From: RFSX01 sp964567435
Lineage (GTDB): Bacteria; Bacteroidota; Bacteroidia; Chitinophagales; Saprospiraceae
DNA length: 64,000 bases
Direction of reading: 5' to 3'
Assembly (NCBI GenBank): GCA_964567435.1
Contig: CAZMMQ010000013.1
Location: forward strand, 1-64,000
Shown: piece after piece, positions 11,501-19,294 of the stretch
Numbering within the stretch: position 1 is the stretch's first letter
How the letters are laid out: every line of letters starts with the position of its first letter
Program-made: the position numbers and the translations under genes
Notes under the pieces: generated by a model
The model's database searches: none
What the model was told of the DNA's origin: nothing
What the model saw: only the letters and a program-made list of their open reading frames with translations

Positions 11501-12130
11501 ATATTCAAAACAATCATCTGCATCAGTCATGGCATCTACATGCCAGCCTAAGTTTATCATGTCAGTAACATCTCCACATTCAAAACTCTGTTCAAACCAA
11601 TCAACTCTCAAATTAGCTTTCTCTATGGTGAAAGCATTAAAATTGCAAACCTTAGCTGATAATTGTGTATCTGTCTGGTAGTCAAAAGCAGTGACACAGA
11701 TGGTGTACATGCCTTCATCTAAATATGTGTTTTGGAAATCAGCTAAAGCACCAAGCGATGTAAAACGAGGAGGTAATCCTTGAATATTATTTATGGTATA
11801 TCCTAAGTCAGATAGATTTATTGTTCCATCTCTAAAAGAGGTACTCTCATTTGCACTCAAGGTTAATACTGGCTCTGCCATTCTCTCATTAATGGTAGAT
11901 ATGGTGTATTCATTAGCACCACTTACTTTTATTTCCGATTTAAAATAGAGATCAATGTCACGGGGTACATCGTTAAGAATAATTACGTCGAATCTAGAGT
12001 TGTCTAGCAATTCACCAATGGTCCGTGGATAAGGTTCGTCAAATAATATCTCGAAGTCAATTACTCTTTGGCTGTATGATTGAGTCAAAGACAACATTAA
12101 AAAGAATATTATGAGGGATAATTTTTTCAT
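5537..12130 (-). CDS. Giant exported protein, TANFOR-like N-terminus (2197 aa)
   Basis: A signal peptide (cut near SQSYSQ-RV) is followed by a segment of about 150 residues with a PYP motif, 'LYFKSEIKVSG', 'PVLTLSAN' and 'LDEGMYTICVTAFDYQT'. This pattern resembles the TANFOR domain of large Bacteroidota proteins; the match is from memory. The rest is largely beta-rich, with a short helical stretch near residues 905-955, a Big_5/SbsA-like Ig domain near 1585-1690 (IIKSITPSDGADEV) and a Ser/Asn-rich linker near 1750-1825. Several Cys-x-x-Cys pairs occur in the first 600 residues. The C-terminus lacks a T9SS sorting signal despite the size. It sits 2 nt after the barrel gene and 1 nt before the fibronectin gene, so translation is probably coupled. 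The function is unknown; a structural or surface-assembly role is an inference. Confidence 0.7.
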   Translation of the reverse strand: MKKLSLIIFFLMLSLTQSYSQRVIDFEILFDEPYPRTIGELLDNSRFDVIILNDVPRDIDLYFKSEIKVSGANEYTISTINERMAEPVLTLSANESTSFRDGTINLSDLGYTINNIQGLPPRFTSLGALADFQNTYLDEGMYTICVTAFDYQTDTQLSAKVCNFNAFTIEKANLRVDWFEQSFECGDVTDMINLGWHVDAMTDADDCFEYEVVIARLEEGMNPLDALTDPNMRIPPSIDPQSDMIVSEPFFNNSDGFLTEDMFPEGEYVFQINAIENPIVDCTVLLDQDSSSPIHRINVSCSEEGDDESEALTNYDCNNCDDAEPDDLEVASLTSLPETFYAGYYAIEKLEANSSGNNSFSGSGKTKIGLFGFDDIPVKVEFEDIRLNSDGQLVEGTIKTVLNDAEDLEVNIDPDAELSLADIKNNNEEQYNNLVAGLNTLNQLMASGSSLGSGEGLLFPLGVDQEYNGKEYKVVIEELVFELGGAKLLGTFNWPINFSGQEKYISFSISNLCITPDGTFGPGIVQMYEPMVVFSESDGYTVKINGCQDCDNESSLTNGSYLNFDCDGVIGGRLECSVDFPNAGSGSDIYLTPFSDAYADNQEIPNQVNATFSFQLQEEGEEDNGWLFSIEQFTPFEINRMKGWGFEIQEGTLDLSEEFNPNGLVFPNGHFDYGPKPDFANETWIPLSEEEEELSSLWTGIHLGKVAVYLPPQLRGIDLESFSITNGVFDLGGNFNCSMSIQSDKPFGNSKKMLGNWGNIIDNINIQFVNNEITQGGIVGDFFAPFLKGDDNFRYQAIISHDIFYNELNYSFIVNPFGNENSEEKVTIPIFLAEARLAQSSHITMAYSESKGHEFKAHLSGDLGISPETVNFLSGDLEEKLSSVPLDLVGIPFALKYETDKGFEGSHLALNLNLAEMVNAEVDKIETAINNDMASLENGISELDNSLNSIGNPTSNPTAEVSKKELAGFELSFHYAEISGTPDAPRLYLELRMHIMAGDEDNEDADKNGFGLDARIFFEGRYNNADKKYELADFGLESIGVDVQTSNIKLRGSVTYKNTATEKSFEGALAVDIEGLGLGLSMAGAFGTAYKNGNKDFNFWYARLVAKIDDGIKVGATGVAFYGLGGGVFYNYRMTENYRDNFGRGSFASLTQDPSDLEGSLYNTSGLEKAEDNFGLSLFALIAPVGDPNPLNVDVTLSLQVGKETSIEIEGNAFMMTEEIWKQNSTLEKECMVYGFLRGSFTFEDAETGNSEFLLSTGMSIQVPAPGVSNQRRPILTGNVTAELLASPSDFHIYIGVPDGYDYKEMSPGRIDARFGGVGARVQFYAMLGDGIPTNVSLPDSIMILFDETSAVNSQGSNGDDVAGSGGVEGSVTGVSGESRPDTYGSGIAFGSMIKSEMNFTFGGDDFKTGVDGFALAGFDINLSKSENRSCAGYANPGINDWYALGQIYAGLRVSGYLLGKEFASIKAVAVVQGGLPNPTWIFGRARLSYRVYLPPVVAGVATVGLEAVESISDAAGGNFENDTEWLWDAEANEDAGVLGGIWNATGNRLVKYAGPAILTGGFDFEIEIGDKCLPTIDYENSEELPFPIIKSITPSDGADEVDFLSQDITLELFVKEGKFVDVPMVKNGELVYEQMKVKLDRFKVKAVNGGGVAESDYYMSGTTETLEGVELEPNKEYEIIVELNIEYNDEIFKTVSRETTFETGPIPDKFEDSYVLTSSPGRYELFFHLEDRSTGYITLNSKIYDLIFKTESSGTSSNFNTSNNFGFSLPSSFFGNNNTIESVNTGPNISGVSNNPLSGIDLPDLSSNTPNNSSSGSLASNQTFFIRITPEDGGPIIEEAIIRDNSRHRLKFDLGQLELSKVYKLSLMASQDIGATEMWSYRFRTSQYGSIMDKLNDTYVNGGRKKSKGFNNSFSFFSDNTDKYIQLKEPFDSYTPIINLNLGFKNNPNSLISRTYNHYVDGLNYKPDGTEVGGIVNPNAQDDADDAKTRYLHFNSYRSYYLHWNIPRFGGLDNSDPWNTDQATRDVQELGPGSESGMGEFGNHFITLPTYDLKLKLQGLNNGVLSSFDISNRIDNTESNFDNFISGIPVTSSYSKINVTSYYNNVSSSIINLQNYFSDWLSPVGPYNDDYQFRFNVTIKLFNPIETHFGNYDKTHNIQDGLYIISNYDTSYFMENLSYQFQVPYFKSGITPFKSL

Positions 12131-12132
12131 TG

Positions 12133-13824
12133 TTAAAAGGTAAATTGATAGGATACTCTAGATCTCAGTTCGTTAATATTTAGACCAACGTTTCTATTTC
12201 TGATATAATGCAAAAGATTCAATGTTGCTGAATTATTATTATTTATGGCATACCTCAGATTCAGAGTGCTATTAAGACCAAAGCCATTTGACTTCTCAAT
12301 TACAGTATTGATTACATAACGAGAGCTTAAGGTCATCGACAATTTGTCCTCTAATAATTTCTTGGCAGCATTGACCCCAAAGCTGTAGTTTACTTTATCC
12401 AATACTGCATATTGAAAAACTTGATATCCAGCATAAGTGCCAAGCTTCAGGTCATATTTTTTAAGCGTTGTTCTGAAATCTATTTTCGCATTATATACAT
12501 AGGTGGATTGAGTCTCAGTGGCAAAGACAAATTTGTTATCTAGCTTTCTCATCATCCCCCTGAGACGAAGTGTATGTTCATTGTCATTACCAAACCTAAA
12601 ACGCGGACTTAAGGTCACATTTGTTAGAATTCTGCTTACCTTAAGAGTATCGTCGTCGTCCAAGATTGTCGGTGTATTATCTACGTTAAAGTTGGAGACA
12701 GTACTTGTAAGATTGAATTTCTTCGACGGTTTCCACCTTGCAGAACCAGATACAATTACCCTTTTATTTCGATTGGTATTGGTACTTGCGATTTCATTTT
12801 CTTCGATTCCATATGAAGACTGTATGTTTATAGTCTTAGATCCATAACTGACATTTACCCTTCTTCTATCTAAATCTTTAAGGTTATAATACCTACCTAA
12901 GGTTTCGAACTGAGGGCTGATTCGTTCATAAGATAATCCGATGTTTATTCTCTTGAACCTAACCCCAAAATCTGTCTGTCCCGCATACCCAAATTGAGAA
13001 GTAATATTCGGATCAAAGTTAGACCTTAAGGCACTAGGAATATCTGTATCTAATGACCTAGCTTCAGCATTTTCGTTATAGAGGCTGGTCATAACACTAG
13101 AATTTAAGTAGAAACCATTCTTTAGATTGAAGCTGGTGTTAAATCCAATTGCAAAATTATCTTTAGGATTAAGATTGTAATTTTGGTCGGTGATCTCATC
13201 TGTAAGCTCATCGAAGACAGTATCATTTGCTTTAAAAACAACTAGATCAAAAAAACTACTTTGTTTACCTATGCCCAGCTTTATAGCAGTTGCATTCCGA
13301 TTATAGTCATTAAGAAAATCCAGACCTAGAATCGTTTGACTACTATTGACGAAAGAGATGTTTTTTAGTTTACCTCTCATAGCAGATAGCCTTAGCAAAC
13401 CTTGCTGAATCTCAACACCTGCACCAAAAAAGGTATTGCCATTCAGAACATATGGAGAAAACTGCATGGTCCTATGACCTAAGTGAAACTTTATTCCTTT
13501 GTAAGTAGGGCTAATTCCTATCCTATTGAAATTCCTGTAGCTGGCATCTAAGGAAGTATCGGTAAAGTACAATGAAATAGGAATTTTGAAATCTCCTATT
13601 TGCATACTTAGGTTACCACTGACACCTGCAGTCCATGGAATATATCGGCTCGATGCATCACTGAGTGAAGTGCTATACTGACCATTTAACGCAATTCCAC
13701 CATGGAATTTAATAGGTAAATCTTTTTTTTCTTTTTTCCCTTCTGCCCCTTTACCTACTGCTTGTTGGGCAGTGAGGCAAGGAACAGATATGAAAAAAGC
13801 AACTACTATTACCAAATGTTTCAT
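12133..13824 (-). CDS. Outer-membrane beta-barrel protein
   Basis: I start this gene at the ATG at 13824, where a good signal peptide begins (MKHLVIVVAFFISVPCLTAQ); a longer frame to 13848 only adds a poor leader. The mature part has a short Lys/Gly-rich segment (GKGAEGKKEKKD) and then about 530 residues of alternating polar/hydrophobic strands ending in aromatic residues, closing with YQFTF, the usual terminal Phe of outer-membrane barrels. No plug or TonB box is seen. Length and spacing suggest a large barrel of more than 16 strands. It lies between the LRR/MopI T9SS cargo (48 nt upstream) and the giant protein (2 nt downstream). It could be the membrane anchor or translocation partner of those proteins; that role is inferred from position only. 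Confidence 0.7.
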   Translation of the reverse strand: MKHLVIVVAFFISVPCLTAQQAVGKGAEGKKEKKDLPIKFHGGIALNGQYSTSLSDASSRYIPWTAGVSGNLSMQIGDFKIPISLYFTDTSLDASYRNFNRIGISPTYKGIKFHLGHRTMQFSPYVLNGNTFFGAGVEIQQGLLRLSAMRGKLKNISFVNSSQTILGLDFLNDYNRNATAIKLGIGKQSSFFDLVVFKANDTVFDELTDEITDQNYNLNPKDNFAIGFNTSFNLKNGFYLNSSVMTSLYNENAEARSLDTDIPSALRSNFDPNITSQFGYAGQTDFGVRFKRINIGLSYERISPQFETLGRYYNLKDLDRRRVNVSYGSKTINIQSSYGIEENEIASTNTNRNKRVIVSGSARWKPSKKFNLTSTVSNFNVDNTPTILDDDDTLKVSRILTNVTLSPRFRFGNDNEHTLRLRGMMRKLDNKFVFATETQSTYVYNAKIDFRTTLKKYDLKLGTYAGYQVFQYAVLDKVNYSFGVNAAKKLLEDKLSMTLSSRYVINTVIEKSNGFGLNSTLNLRYAINNNNSATLNLLHYIRNRNVGLNINELRSRVSYQFTF

Positions 13825-13872
13825 AAGGATATTTAATGGGGTCAGCATTAGATTATTCTGATAAGATTAGGT

Positions 13873-16800
13873 CTATAATTTCATCACACGTTCTACAATA
13901 TTTTGGTTACCTGATTTGGAAATAACTTGCATTAAGTATAAGCCACTTTCTAAGGCAGATATACTAATAGGCTCATTTGTGACTTCTCCAGCCAGCACCT
14001 CCAGTCCAGTCACTGTAGTTATCCTATAGGTCATACCTGTAGCCGATGTCCTCACATATAGCTGATACCTGACAGGATTAGGAAATATATCTATCTGGTG
14101 ACCATTCAGCTCATGTGTAGCAGTAGTATTTGCTTTTCCGTCACAATCCTCATCAATGTCATTATCCAGTATTTCCTCTGCTCCCGGGTACACATTTGGA
14201 TCTGTGTCATCACAATCTCCCAATTCGGTGACATACCCCATAGGCTGTCTGCAATCAGATACTGTGTTATCATCTTGTCCGAATCCGTCCCCGTCCTCGT
14301 CTAGATAGTAATCCTGAAAAGTCAGTCCATCATCTACCTCATTATTGCAATTATTGTCCTTGCCATCACATGATTCTGGAGCTCCAGGAAATACTTCGGC
14401 GTCTGTGTCATCACAATCTCCTGGCTCAGTGACATAGCCAGCAGGTTGGTTACAATCAGAGAACACAGTACCCTCCTGTCCATAGCCATCGCCATCTTCA
14501 TCTAGATAATAGTCTAGAAAAGTCAGCCCTTCATCTATAGAATTATTGCAGTCATTGTCCTTGCCATCGCAGATTTCAGGCGCACCTGGAAAAACAGTCG
14601 GGTCAGCATCATCACAATCTTCGTCAGAAGCAGATCCATCACCATCATTATCCGCAAATGATCCAGTAGAACAATTTATTTCCGTTCTTAGGTTAGCACA
14701 ACCATTGCTAAACACCGCTTCTACTCTAATAGTGTACTCTTGTTGAGCTGCTAAACCAGGAATCATGAAAGTGTTAGTCTGAGTAGAGCCAACAAAATTT
14801 CCATCAACGTAAACGAAGAAGGTACTGATGTCATTAATGCCATCCCACTCTATTGTAATAAAATCTGGACCTACTTCTATGCAAGCTGGTGCTGGTGCGA
14901 CATGAGATTCAAAACCCTCATCTATGATGCCGTCACAATTATTATCTATATCATCACAGATTTCCGCAGTCCCAGGATTGACTAAAGCATCAGTGTCATC
15001 ACAATCTTCATCAGAATTGTATCCATCATTATCATCATCGATAATTAAGGCGACACCATCACAATTCTCGTCGATATCATTATTTGGGATTTCTGTTGCG
15101 CTTGGGTTTATTGCAGCATTTGTATCGTCACAATCCTCATTCTCAGCAAAACCATCGTTATCATTATCGGCAAAGGAGGTTGTAGAACAGTTGATTTCAG
15201 TTCTTAAGTTTCCACAGCCATTATTGAAGACGGCTTCTACTCTGATTGTGTAATCCTGTTGAGAATTCAAGCCTGTAATCGAAAAGGTATTATCCTGAGT
15301 AGAACCTACGAAACTCCCATCTACATAGATGAAAAAGGTGCTTATGTCATTGATGCCATCCCACTCAATACTGACAAATTTTGGTCCTACTTCAATACAG
15401 GCTGGTGCTGGGGCCACATGTCCTTCAAATCCTTCATCTATCAGCCCATCACAATCATTGTCTATGTCGTCGCAAGATTCATTGGCACCAGGGAATATGG
15501 AAGCATCTGAATCATTACAATCACCTTGAAGAAGGACATATCCTGTCGGTTGGCGACAATCGGAAAATACTGAGTCAGTTTGACCATAGCCATCACCATC
15601 TTCATCAAGATAAAAATTCATCTCTATCAAACCCTCATCTACTGTCCCATCACAGTTATTATCTTTTCCATCACAGATTTCAGATGCACCTGGGAAGGTT
15701 ATTGGGTCATTGTCATCACAGTCTTCTTCTGATCCTATTCCGTCGCCATCATTGTCAATAAATGATCCTGTGCCACAGTTTATGACAGTGCTTAAATTAT
15801 CACATCCATTATTAAAGACTGCTTCTACTCTAATGTCGTAGACACGAATAGGCTGTAATCCCGTAATCTCAAAAGAACCAGCACTCGTAGATCCTATAAA
15901 GCTGCCATCTACATAAATGAAATATGAAGCGGAAGCAGACAAGATATCCCAGCTTACCGTGATGCTATTAGAAGTGGCTCCAAAACAAAAAGGCAAAGGC
16001 GCTATATGATTTTCAAAACCTTCATCTATAATTCCATTACAATTGTTGTCCACATCATCACACAATTCTATTGCATTTGGAAATATAGTGGCATCATTAT
16101 CATCACAATCCTCTTCTGCAGTAAACCCATCTCCGTCAGTATCCACAGAAGGTGAGCAATACCAGCTTTGTCCATCAAATCTTTTCAAACTTACGGCGGC
16201 AGCCTCCCCATTTGAATTTGCCCATTCGAAACTTAAAGTGCTATCAGACACCATTACATTGGATAGCTCAAAATCATGTCCTAATTGACTTTGTCCAGAA
16301 AGACTAATGGTATCACAACTTATCTGTAATTCTAAGTCTCCATTGGGTAATTCTACATCCGGGTACACAATACTATAGGCTCCAAAGCTGTAATCTATCT
16401 CTCCGTCAGAACTAAGCAAGGGGATATAGGTGTCTGAGTTATCGTCAGCACTGATTATGATCTCTGTAGTGATACTTTCAGATACATATTCTGACCAATC
16501 AGAATCACCACCCTCTAGAATCGTCGTTGTTACTTCAAACTCTCCAAGAATATTACAAGGACAATCTTCTGAAGCAAGAGTTGTTACATTAATACTAGAG
16601 GACAAGGGCAAGCACCCAAAATCATTGTCTTCGAATATTGCTTGTACAGTAATTTCATAGGAAAATCCAGGTATTAGTTGATTGACAACGACGCTATCTT
16701 CTTCTGTTACAGTATACAACGATGAACCAATAAAAATCAAATACTCATCTACATCACGATTCCTGTTCCAATCAAGTGTGATAGAATTAGCTGTTGTATC

Positions 16801-17946
16801 AGATATGGTTATGAGTGGGGCTTCATATCTATTTATATCATCATCGACTAAGCCATTACAATCATTATCCAAGCCATCGCATTCTTCATCAGCTCCTGGA
16901 TAAACATCTGGATTGTTGTCATCGCAATCTTCATCACTGAAAAAACCATCGCTATCGTTGTCATCAAAGAGAAACTCGACGCATTCGCAGTCTTGATTGA
17001 TGACATAATCTCCGTTGCATGGAGCGCCTATTTGTTCTCCTTGGTTATCACAGTATTCACCAAAACTACCTTCCCAAGAAAGGAAATCATTTGAATGAAG
17101 TTGAGTTTCTGCTACACCACACCTATCTAGAAATTCTAGTGGAATACAGCCACTAAGCTGGTTCTCCGATATAGAAATACGTTCAATAAAACTAAGCTCA
17201 GCAGGTAAAATTCCACTTATGCTATTTCGAGCAAGATCAAATCTTTCTAATTCAGAAAGATTCTCTATTTGAGAAGAGAGAGTCCCACTTATGTTATTAT
17301 CATCTAGCTCTATTCTAGTAAGAGATTCCATTTCATACAAATGAGACGGGATAGAACCATTTAAATTATTATCTGACAACCTTAACCATACCAAATTTTC
17401 AATAAATGGAAATGTTCCATCAAGGTCATTGTCTCTCAAATCTAGTCTCACCAAATTAGTTAATCCTGTAAATGAAGCAGGAATGCTTCCAGATAATTGA
17501 CAATCTTCTAAATCTAGATCTAGCAGCTCCGAAAGATCTCCAATTGTTTCAGGAAGGGTGCAACATAAATTGTTCTTCTCTAAATCCAGATTAAGAAGTT
17601 CGTCTAGTTCATTAATCGTAGACGGAATAGTTCCAACTAAGTTATTGTTTTCAAGGTCAAGGAAAGTTACCCGGCCGCCATTACAGAGCACCCCATACCA
17701 TGGTCCTTCATTATTAAAATCACATGGATCACAACTGGTACCATCTGCACCAGATGTCCATCCACCATTAAAATTCCAACTTGGTCCATCCGTTGCATTA
17801 TATAAATCCATCAAAGCATCAAAATCTGGATGAGTACATTGTGCACTAGAACTGCTAGGAGCAATTAAAATAAAAGCTACACTAAGCAACAAATATTTTA
17901 TAGTCGCCGAGATACTTTTAAGAATCTGGTTCTCAAGTGTTTTCAT
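13873..17946 (-). CDS. T9SS cargo: LRR, MopI and fibronectin repeats
   Basis: I chose the ATG at 17946 (MKTLENQILKSIS..., signal peptide ending SSSSAQ) over an upstream frame extension. Domain order: plant-type leucine-rich repeats (about residues 30-290, with NNLVGTIPSTINEL-like units); then nine acidic MopI units (DxDxDGxxxxEDCDD ... CDGxDNxCxGxxDEG), likely Ca-binding; four fibronectin-like modules between them; and a C-terminal T9SS type A sorting domain (IDIFPNPVRYQLYVR ... GLYLMQVI). The sorting domain predicts export across the outer membrane and attachment at the surface. Two fibronectin/MopI modules are nearly identical, which shows recent internal duplication. The first codons overlap the 3' end of the upstream small T9SS gene by 14 nt. 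Most likely it is an adhesin; no ligand can be named. Confidence 0.85.
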   Translation of the reverse strand: MKTLENQILKSISATIKYLLLSVAFILIAPSSSSAQCTHPDFDALMDLYNATDGPSWNFNGGWTSGADGTSCDPCDFNNEGPWYGVLCNGGRVTFLDLENNNLVGTIPSTINELDELLNLDLEKNNLCCTLPETIGDLSELLDLDLEDCQLSGSIPASFTGLTNLVRLDLRDNDLDGTFPFIENLVWLRLSDNNLNGSIPSHLYEMESLTRIELDDNNISGTLSSQIENLSELERFDLARNSISGILPAELSFIERISISENQLSGCIPLEFLDRCGVAETQLHSNDFLSWEGSFGEYCDNQGEQIGAPCNGDYVINQDCECVEFLFDDNDSDGFFSDEDCDDNNPDVYPGADEECDGLDNDCNGLVDDDINRYEAPLITISDTTANSITLDWNRNRDVDEYLIFIGSSLYTVTEEDSVVVNQLIPGFSYEITVQAIFEDNDFGCLPLSSSINVTTLASEDCPCNILGEFEVTTTILEGGDSDWSEYVSESITTEIIISADDNSDTYIPLLSSDGEIDYSFGAYSIVYPDVELPNGDLELQISCDTISLSGQSQLGHDFELSNVMVSDSTLSFEWANSNGEAAAVSLKRFDGQSWYCSPSVDTDGDGFTAEEDCDDNDATIFPNAIELCDDVDNNCNGIIDEGFENHIAPLPFCFGATSNSITVSWDILSASASYFIYVDGSFIGSTSAGSFEITGLQPIRVYDIRVEAVFNNGCDNLSTVINCGTGSFIDNDGDGIGSEEDCDDNDPITFPGASEICDGKDNNCDGTVDEGLIEMNFYLDEDGDGYGQTDSVFSDCRQPTGYVLLQGDCNDSDASIFPGANESCDDIDNDCDGLIDEGFEGHVAPAPACIEVGPKFVSIEWDGINDISTFFIYVDGSFVGSTQDNTFSITGLNSQQDYTIRVEAVFNNGCGNLRTEINCSTTSFADNDNDGFAENEDCDDTNAAINPSATEIPNNDIDENCDGVALIIDDDNDGYNSDEDCDDTDALVNPGTAEICDDIDNNCDGIIDEGFESHVAPAPACIEVGPDFITIEWDGINDISTFFVYVDGNFVGSTQTNTFMIPGLAAQQEYTIRVEAVFSNGCANLRTEINCSTGSFADNDGDGSASDEDCDDADPTVFPGAPEICDGKDNDCNNSIDEGLTFLDYYLDEDGDGYGQEGTVFSDCNQPAGYVTEPGDCDDTDAEVFPGAPESCDGKDNNCNNEVDDGLTFQDYYLDEDGDGFGQDDNTVSDCRQPMGYVTELGDCDDTDPNVYPGAEEILDNDIDEDCDGKANTTATHELNGHQIDIFPNPVRYQLYVRTSATGMTYRITTVTGLEVLAGEVTNEPISISALESGLYLMQVISKSGNQNIVERVMKL
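14655..15440 (-). repeat. Intragenic tandem duplication of a Fn3-MopI module
   Basis: Two copies (about 14655-14925 and 15165-15440) of a roughly 90-codon module are close to identical in protein (both contain HVAPAPACIEVGP, WDGINDISTFF and LRTEINCS) and clearly similar in DNA. They are spaced about 510 bp apart, one Fn3 plus MopI unit. This is the part of the gene most likely to vary in copy number. Confidence 0.7.
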
Positions 17947-18457
17947 AAGTTTTAGATTGGTTTGTAACATATAATTCTACAATAGTTAGTTGTACAGTAT
18001 TTCTATTGCTTTCCTTGTCTTCGATTGTCAGATAGTAAAGGCCTAGTTCTAGTGTAGTTAGATCATATCTTGTTTGGCTTTCAGAAATTTCCCCAGAATA
18101 AACAAGCTGGCCTGACGCATTAAAAATTCGATAGTGCAGTTGTTTTTCTGAGTCTGTAACAATATTTATATACTCCGTAAAGGGATTGGGAAAGATTGTT
18201 AACTCCAAATTCAGGTGTTCATCTTCGGTACTTGTAAGCAGTCCCAATCCTTGAAAAAAACCTTCAGACAAAACAACATCATTAGTCTGTCTATACGACA
18301 CAAAGGATTCGCCTAGAATCCAGTGTAGTTGTGGATTTTGTGCTGAAGATGCATTACTTATTACAGCAGGTTCAATTATTGCATCTTGGGCACCTAAGGA
18401 AATGGTTATAAATACGTATAGCAGAAAAAATGCTGCGTATATTCTAATATTTTTCAT
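17933..18457 (-). CDS. Small T9SS type A sorting-domain protein
   Basis: Start taken at the ATG at 18457 (MKNIRIYAAFFLLYVFITISLGAQ, a clear signal peptide); a TTG 21 nt upstream is less likely. The mature protein has only about 50 residues before the sorting domain, including LHWILGESFVSY and VVLSEGFFQGLG, a pattern I know from many small Bacteroidota T9SS proteins (…LGE…LTQGFHQ…). The sorting domain reads LTIFPNPFTEYINI ... LGLYYLTIED, then runs about 20 residues past the usual end. It follows the LuxR gene by 17 nt and overlaps the LRR/MopI gene by 14 nt. Its role is unknown. The position between regulator and large cargo suggests a subunit or a short form of the surface structure. Confidence 0.75.
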   Translation of the reverse strand: MKNIRIYAAFFLLYVFITISLGAQDAIIEPAVISNASSAQNPQLHWILGESFVSYRQTNDVVLSEGFFQGLGLLTSTEDEHLNLELTIFPNPFTEYINIVTDSEKQLHYRIFNASGQLVYSGEISESQTRYDLTTLELGLYYLTIEDKESNRNTVQLTIVELYVTNQSKTYENT

Positions 18458-18474
18458 AACTCTGTTTGTTTGTT

Positions 18475-18726
18475 TCAAAGATCCAGTAAGCCCATCTCAA
18501 ACCCTCTCCGCACCAGTCCAGTGCTCTTCCTTACATCCAGCTTAAGCATCAGATTCTTACGATGTGCATGTACCGTGTGATGACTAAGGAATAATTCCTT
18601 ACCGATATCCTTGTCGCTATATTCTCTAGATATGAGATCGAGGATAGTCAATTCTCTCTCCGTTAAGAGAATCCTATACTTAGTAGATAGCGCATTGGTT
18701 TGAGGGGTAGTAGATAGAGAATGCAT
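18475..18726 (-). CDS. Stand-alone LuxR/GerE-type HTH regulator
   Basis: An 83-residue protein that is almost entirely a GerE helix-turn-helix: LTERELTILDLISREYSDKDIGKELFLSHHTVHAHRKNLMLKLDV. The conserved recognition helix region (S-HTV-H-R-N---KL) is intact, but the usual 'xxG' turn between helices is replaced by EY. There is no receiver or ligand-binding domain, so it is not a normal two-component response regulator. The next gene starts 17 nt after its stop, so it heads the operon and probably controls it. A second, more canonical HTH protein is encoded 300 nt upstream. How the protein senses a signal cannot be told from the sequence. Confidence 0.8.
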   Translation of the reverse strand: MHSLSTTPQTNALSTKYRILLTERELTILDLISREYSDKDIGKELFLSHHTVHAHRKNLMLKLDVRKSTGLVRRGFEMGLLDL

Positions 18727-19025
18727 AAATCGAATGTTTTCTATTAGCTTTTAATTTACTGTTACATCTTAGTAGAGATTACCTTTGCCTAAATGGTGAC
18801 CCGTCTGGGTAACAAAAATCATAAATGGTCATTTTTTGTTATAAACGGTTTCACGTATAACATTATCGGTTGACCAAATAAAATGATGTGTAAATCATAA
18901 ATGACTAATAATTATTTACAGGATAATTAAGAATAAAATTTGTGTCTGAAAATAAATTTTGTGTATAAGAATATCTAGGATTCTAGCCTTAACTCCTTTA
19001 AAATCTATGTTTGTATATACCTGAA
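18727..19025 (-). promoter_or_regulatory. AT-rich 299-bp region between the two LuxR genes
   Basis: No reading frame is seen. It holds an imperfect palindrome at 18795-18813 (GGTGACCC, 4-nt centre, GGTAAC side with one mismatch), an 11-bp direct repeat AATCATAAATG at 18817-18827 and 18893-18903, a GTTATA/TATAAC pair at 18838-18861, and two similar AT-rich ATTTTGTGT stretches near 18937-18962. It probably holds the promoter and operators of the cluster. No TAnnTTTG box was found. Confidence 0.45.
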
Positions 19026-19283
19026 TTAGGGTAGACATAATCTAACTTTACTATTTTCGTCTATCTCAATTATACCATGATGAAGTGCTAGAATAATTAC
19101 TCTGGCCATTTTATTTGTGTCCAACTTTTGCATGATATTCCTTCTATGCGTCTCTATAGTTCCTTTCGAAACAAATAACTTATTTGCAATATCAAGACTA
19201 GAATATCCTTGTGCTATATGCAAGAGTATTTCTCTTTCACGATTTGTAAGTTCAACCATATTCTGTATTTCCACAGTATGCAC
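19026..19283 (-). CDS. Stand-alone LuxR/GerE-type HTH regulator
   Basis: An 85-residue protein. The canonical GerE domain fills the middle: LTNREREILLHIAQGYSS, then LDIANKLFVSKGTIETHR and NIMQKLDTNK. As with the downstream paralogue there is no sensor or receiver part. ATG at 19283 is used; an internal ATG at 19259 is possible. It points the same way as the downstream regulator, with a 299-bp gap between them, and a perfect 10-bp inverted repeat lies just before its start. The two proteins may form a cascade or heterodimer controlling the surface-protein operon; that is inference. DNA binding itself is well supported by family knowledge. Confidence 0.8.
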   Translation of the reverse strand: MHTVEIQNMVELTNREREILLHIAQGYSSLDIANKLFVSKGTIETHRRNIMQKLDTNKMARVIILALHHGIIEIDENSKVRLCLP

Positions 19284-19294
19284 CCAGAGATTAT

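Noticed and set aside
15381..15761. Plus-strand frames opposite the MopI repeats, rich in His and Ser
   Set aside because: They arise from the repetitive acidic codons of the real minus-strand gene.
18475..19283. Two-component response regulators
   Set aside because: There is no receiver domain, and no histidine kinase gene lies nearby.
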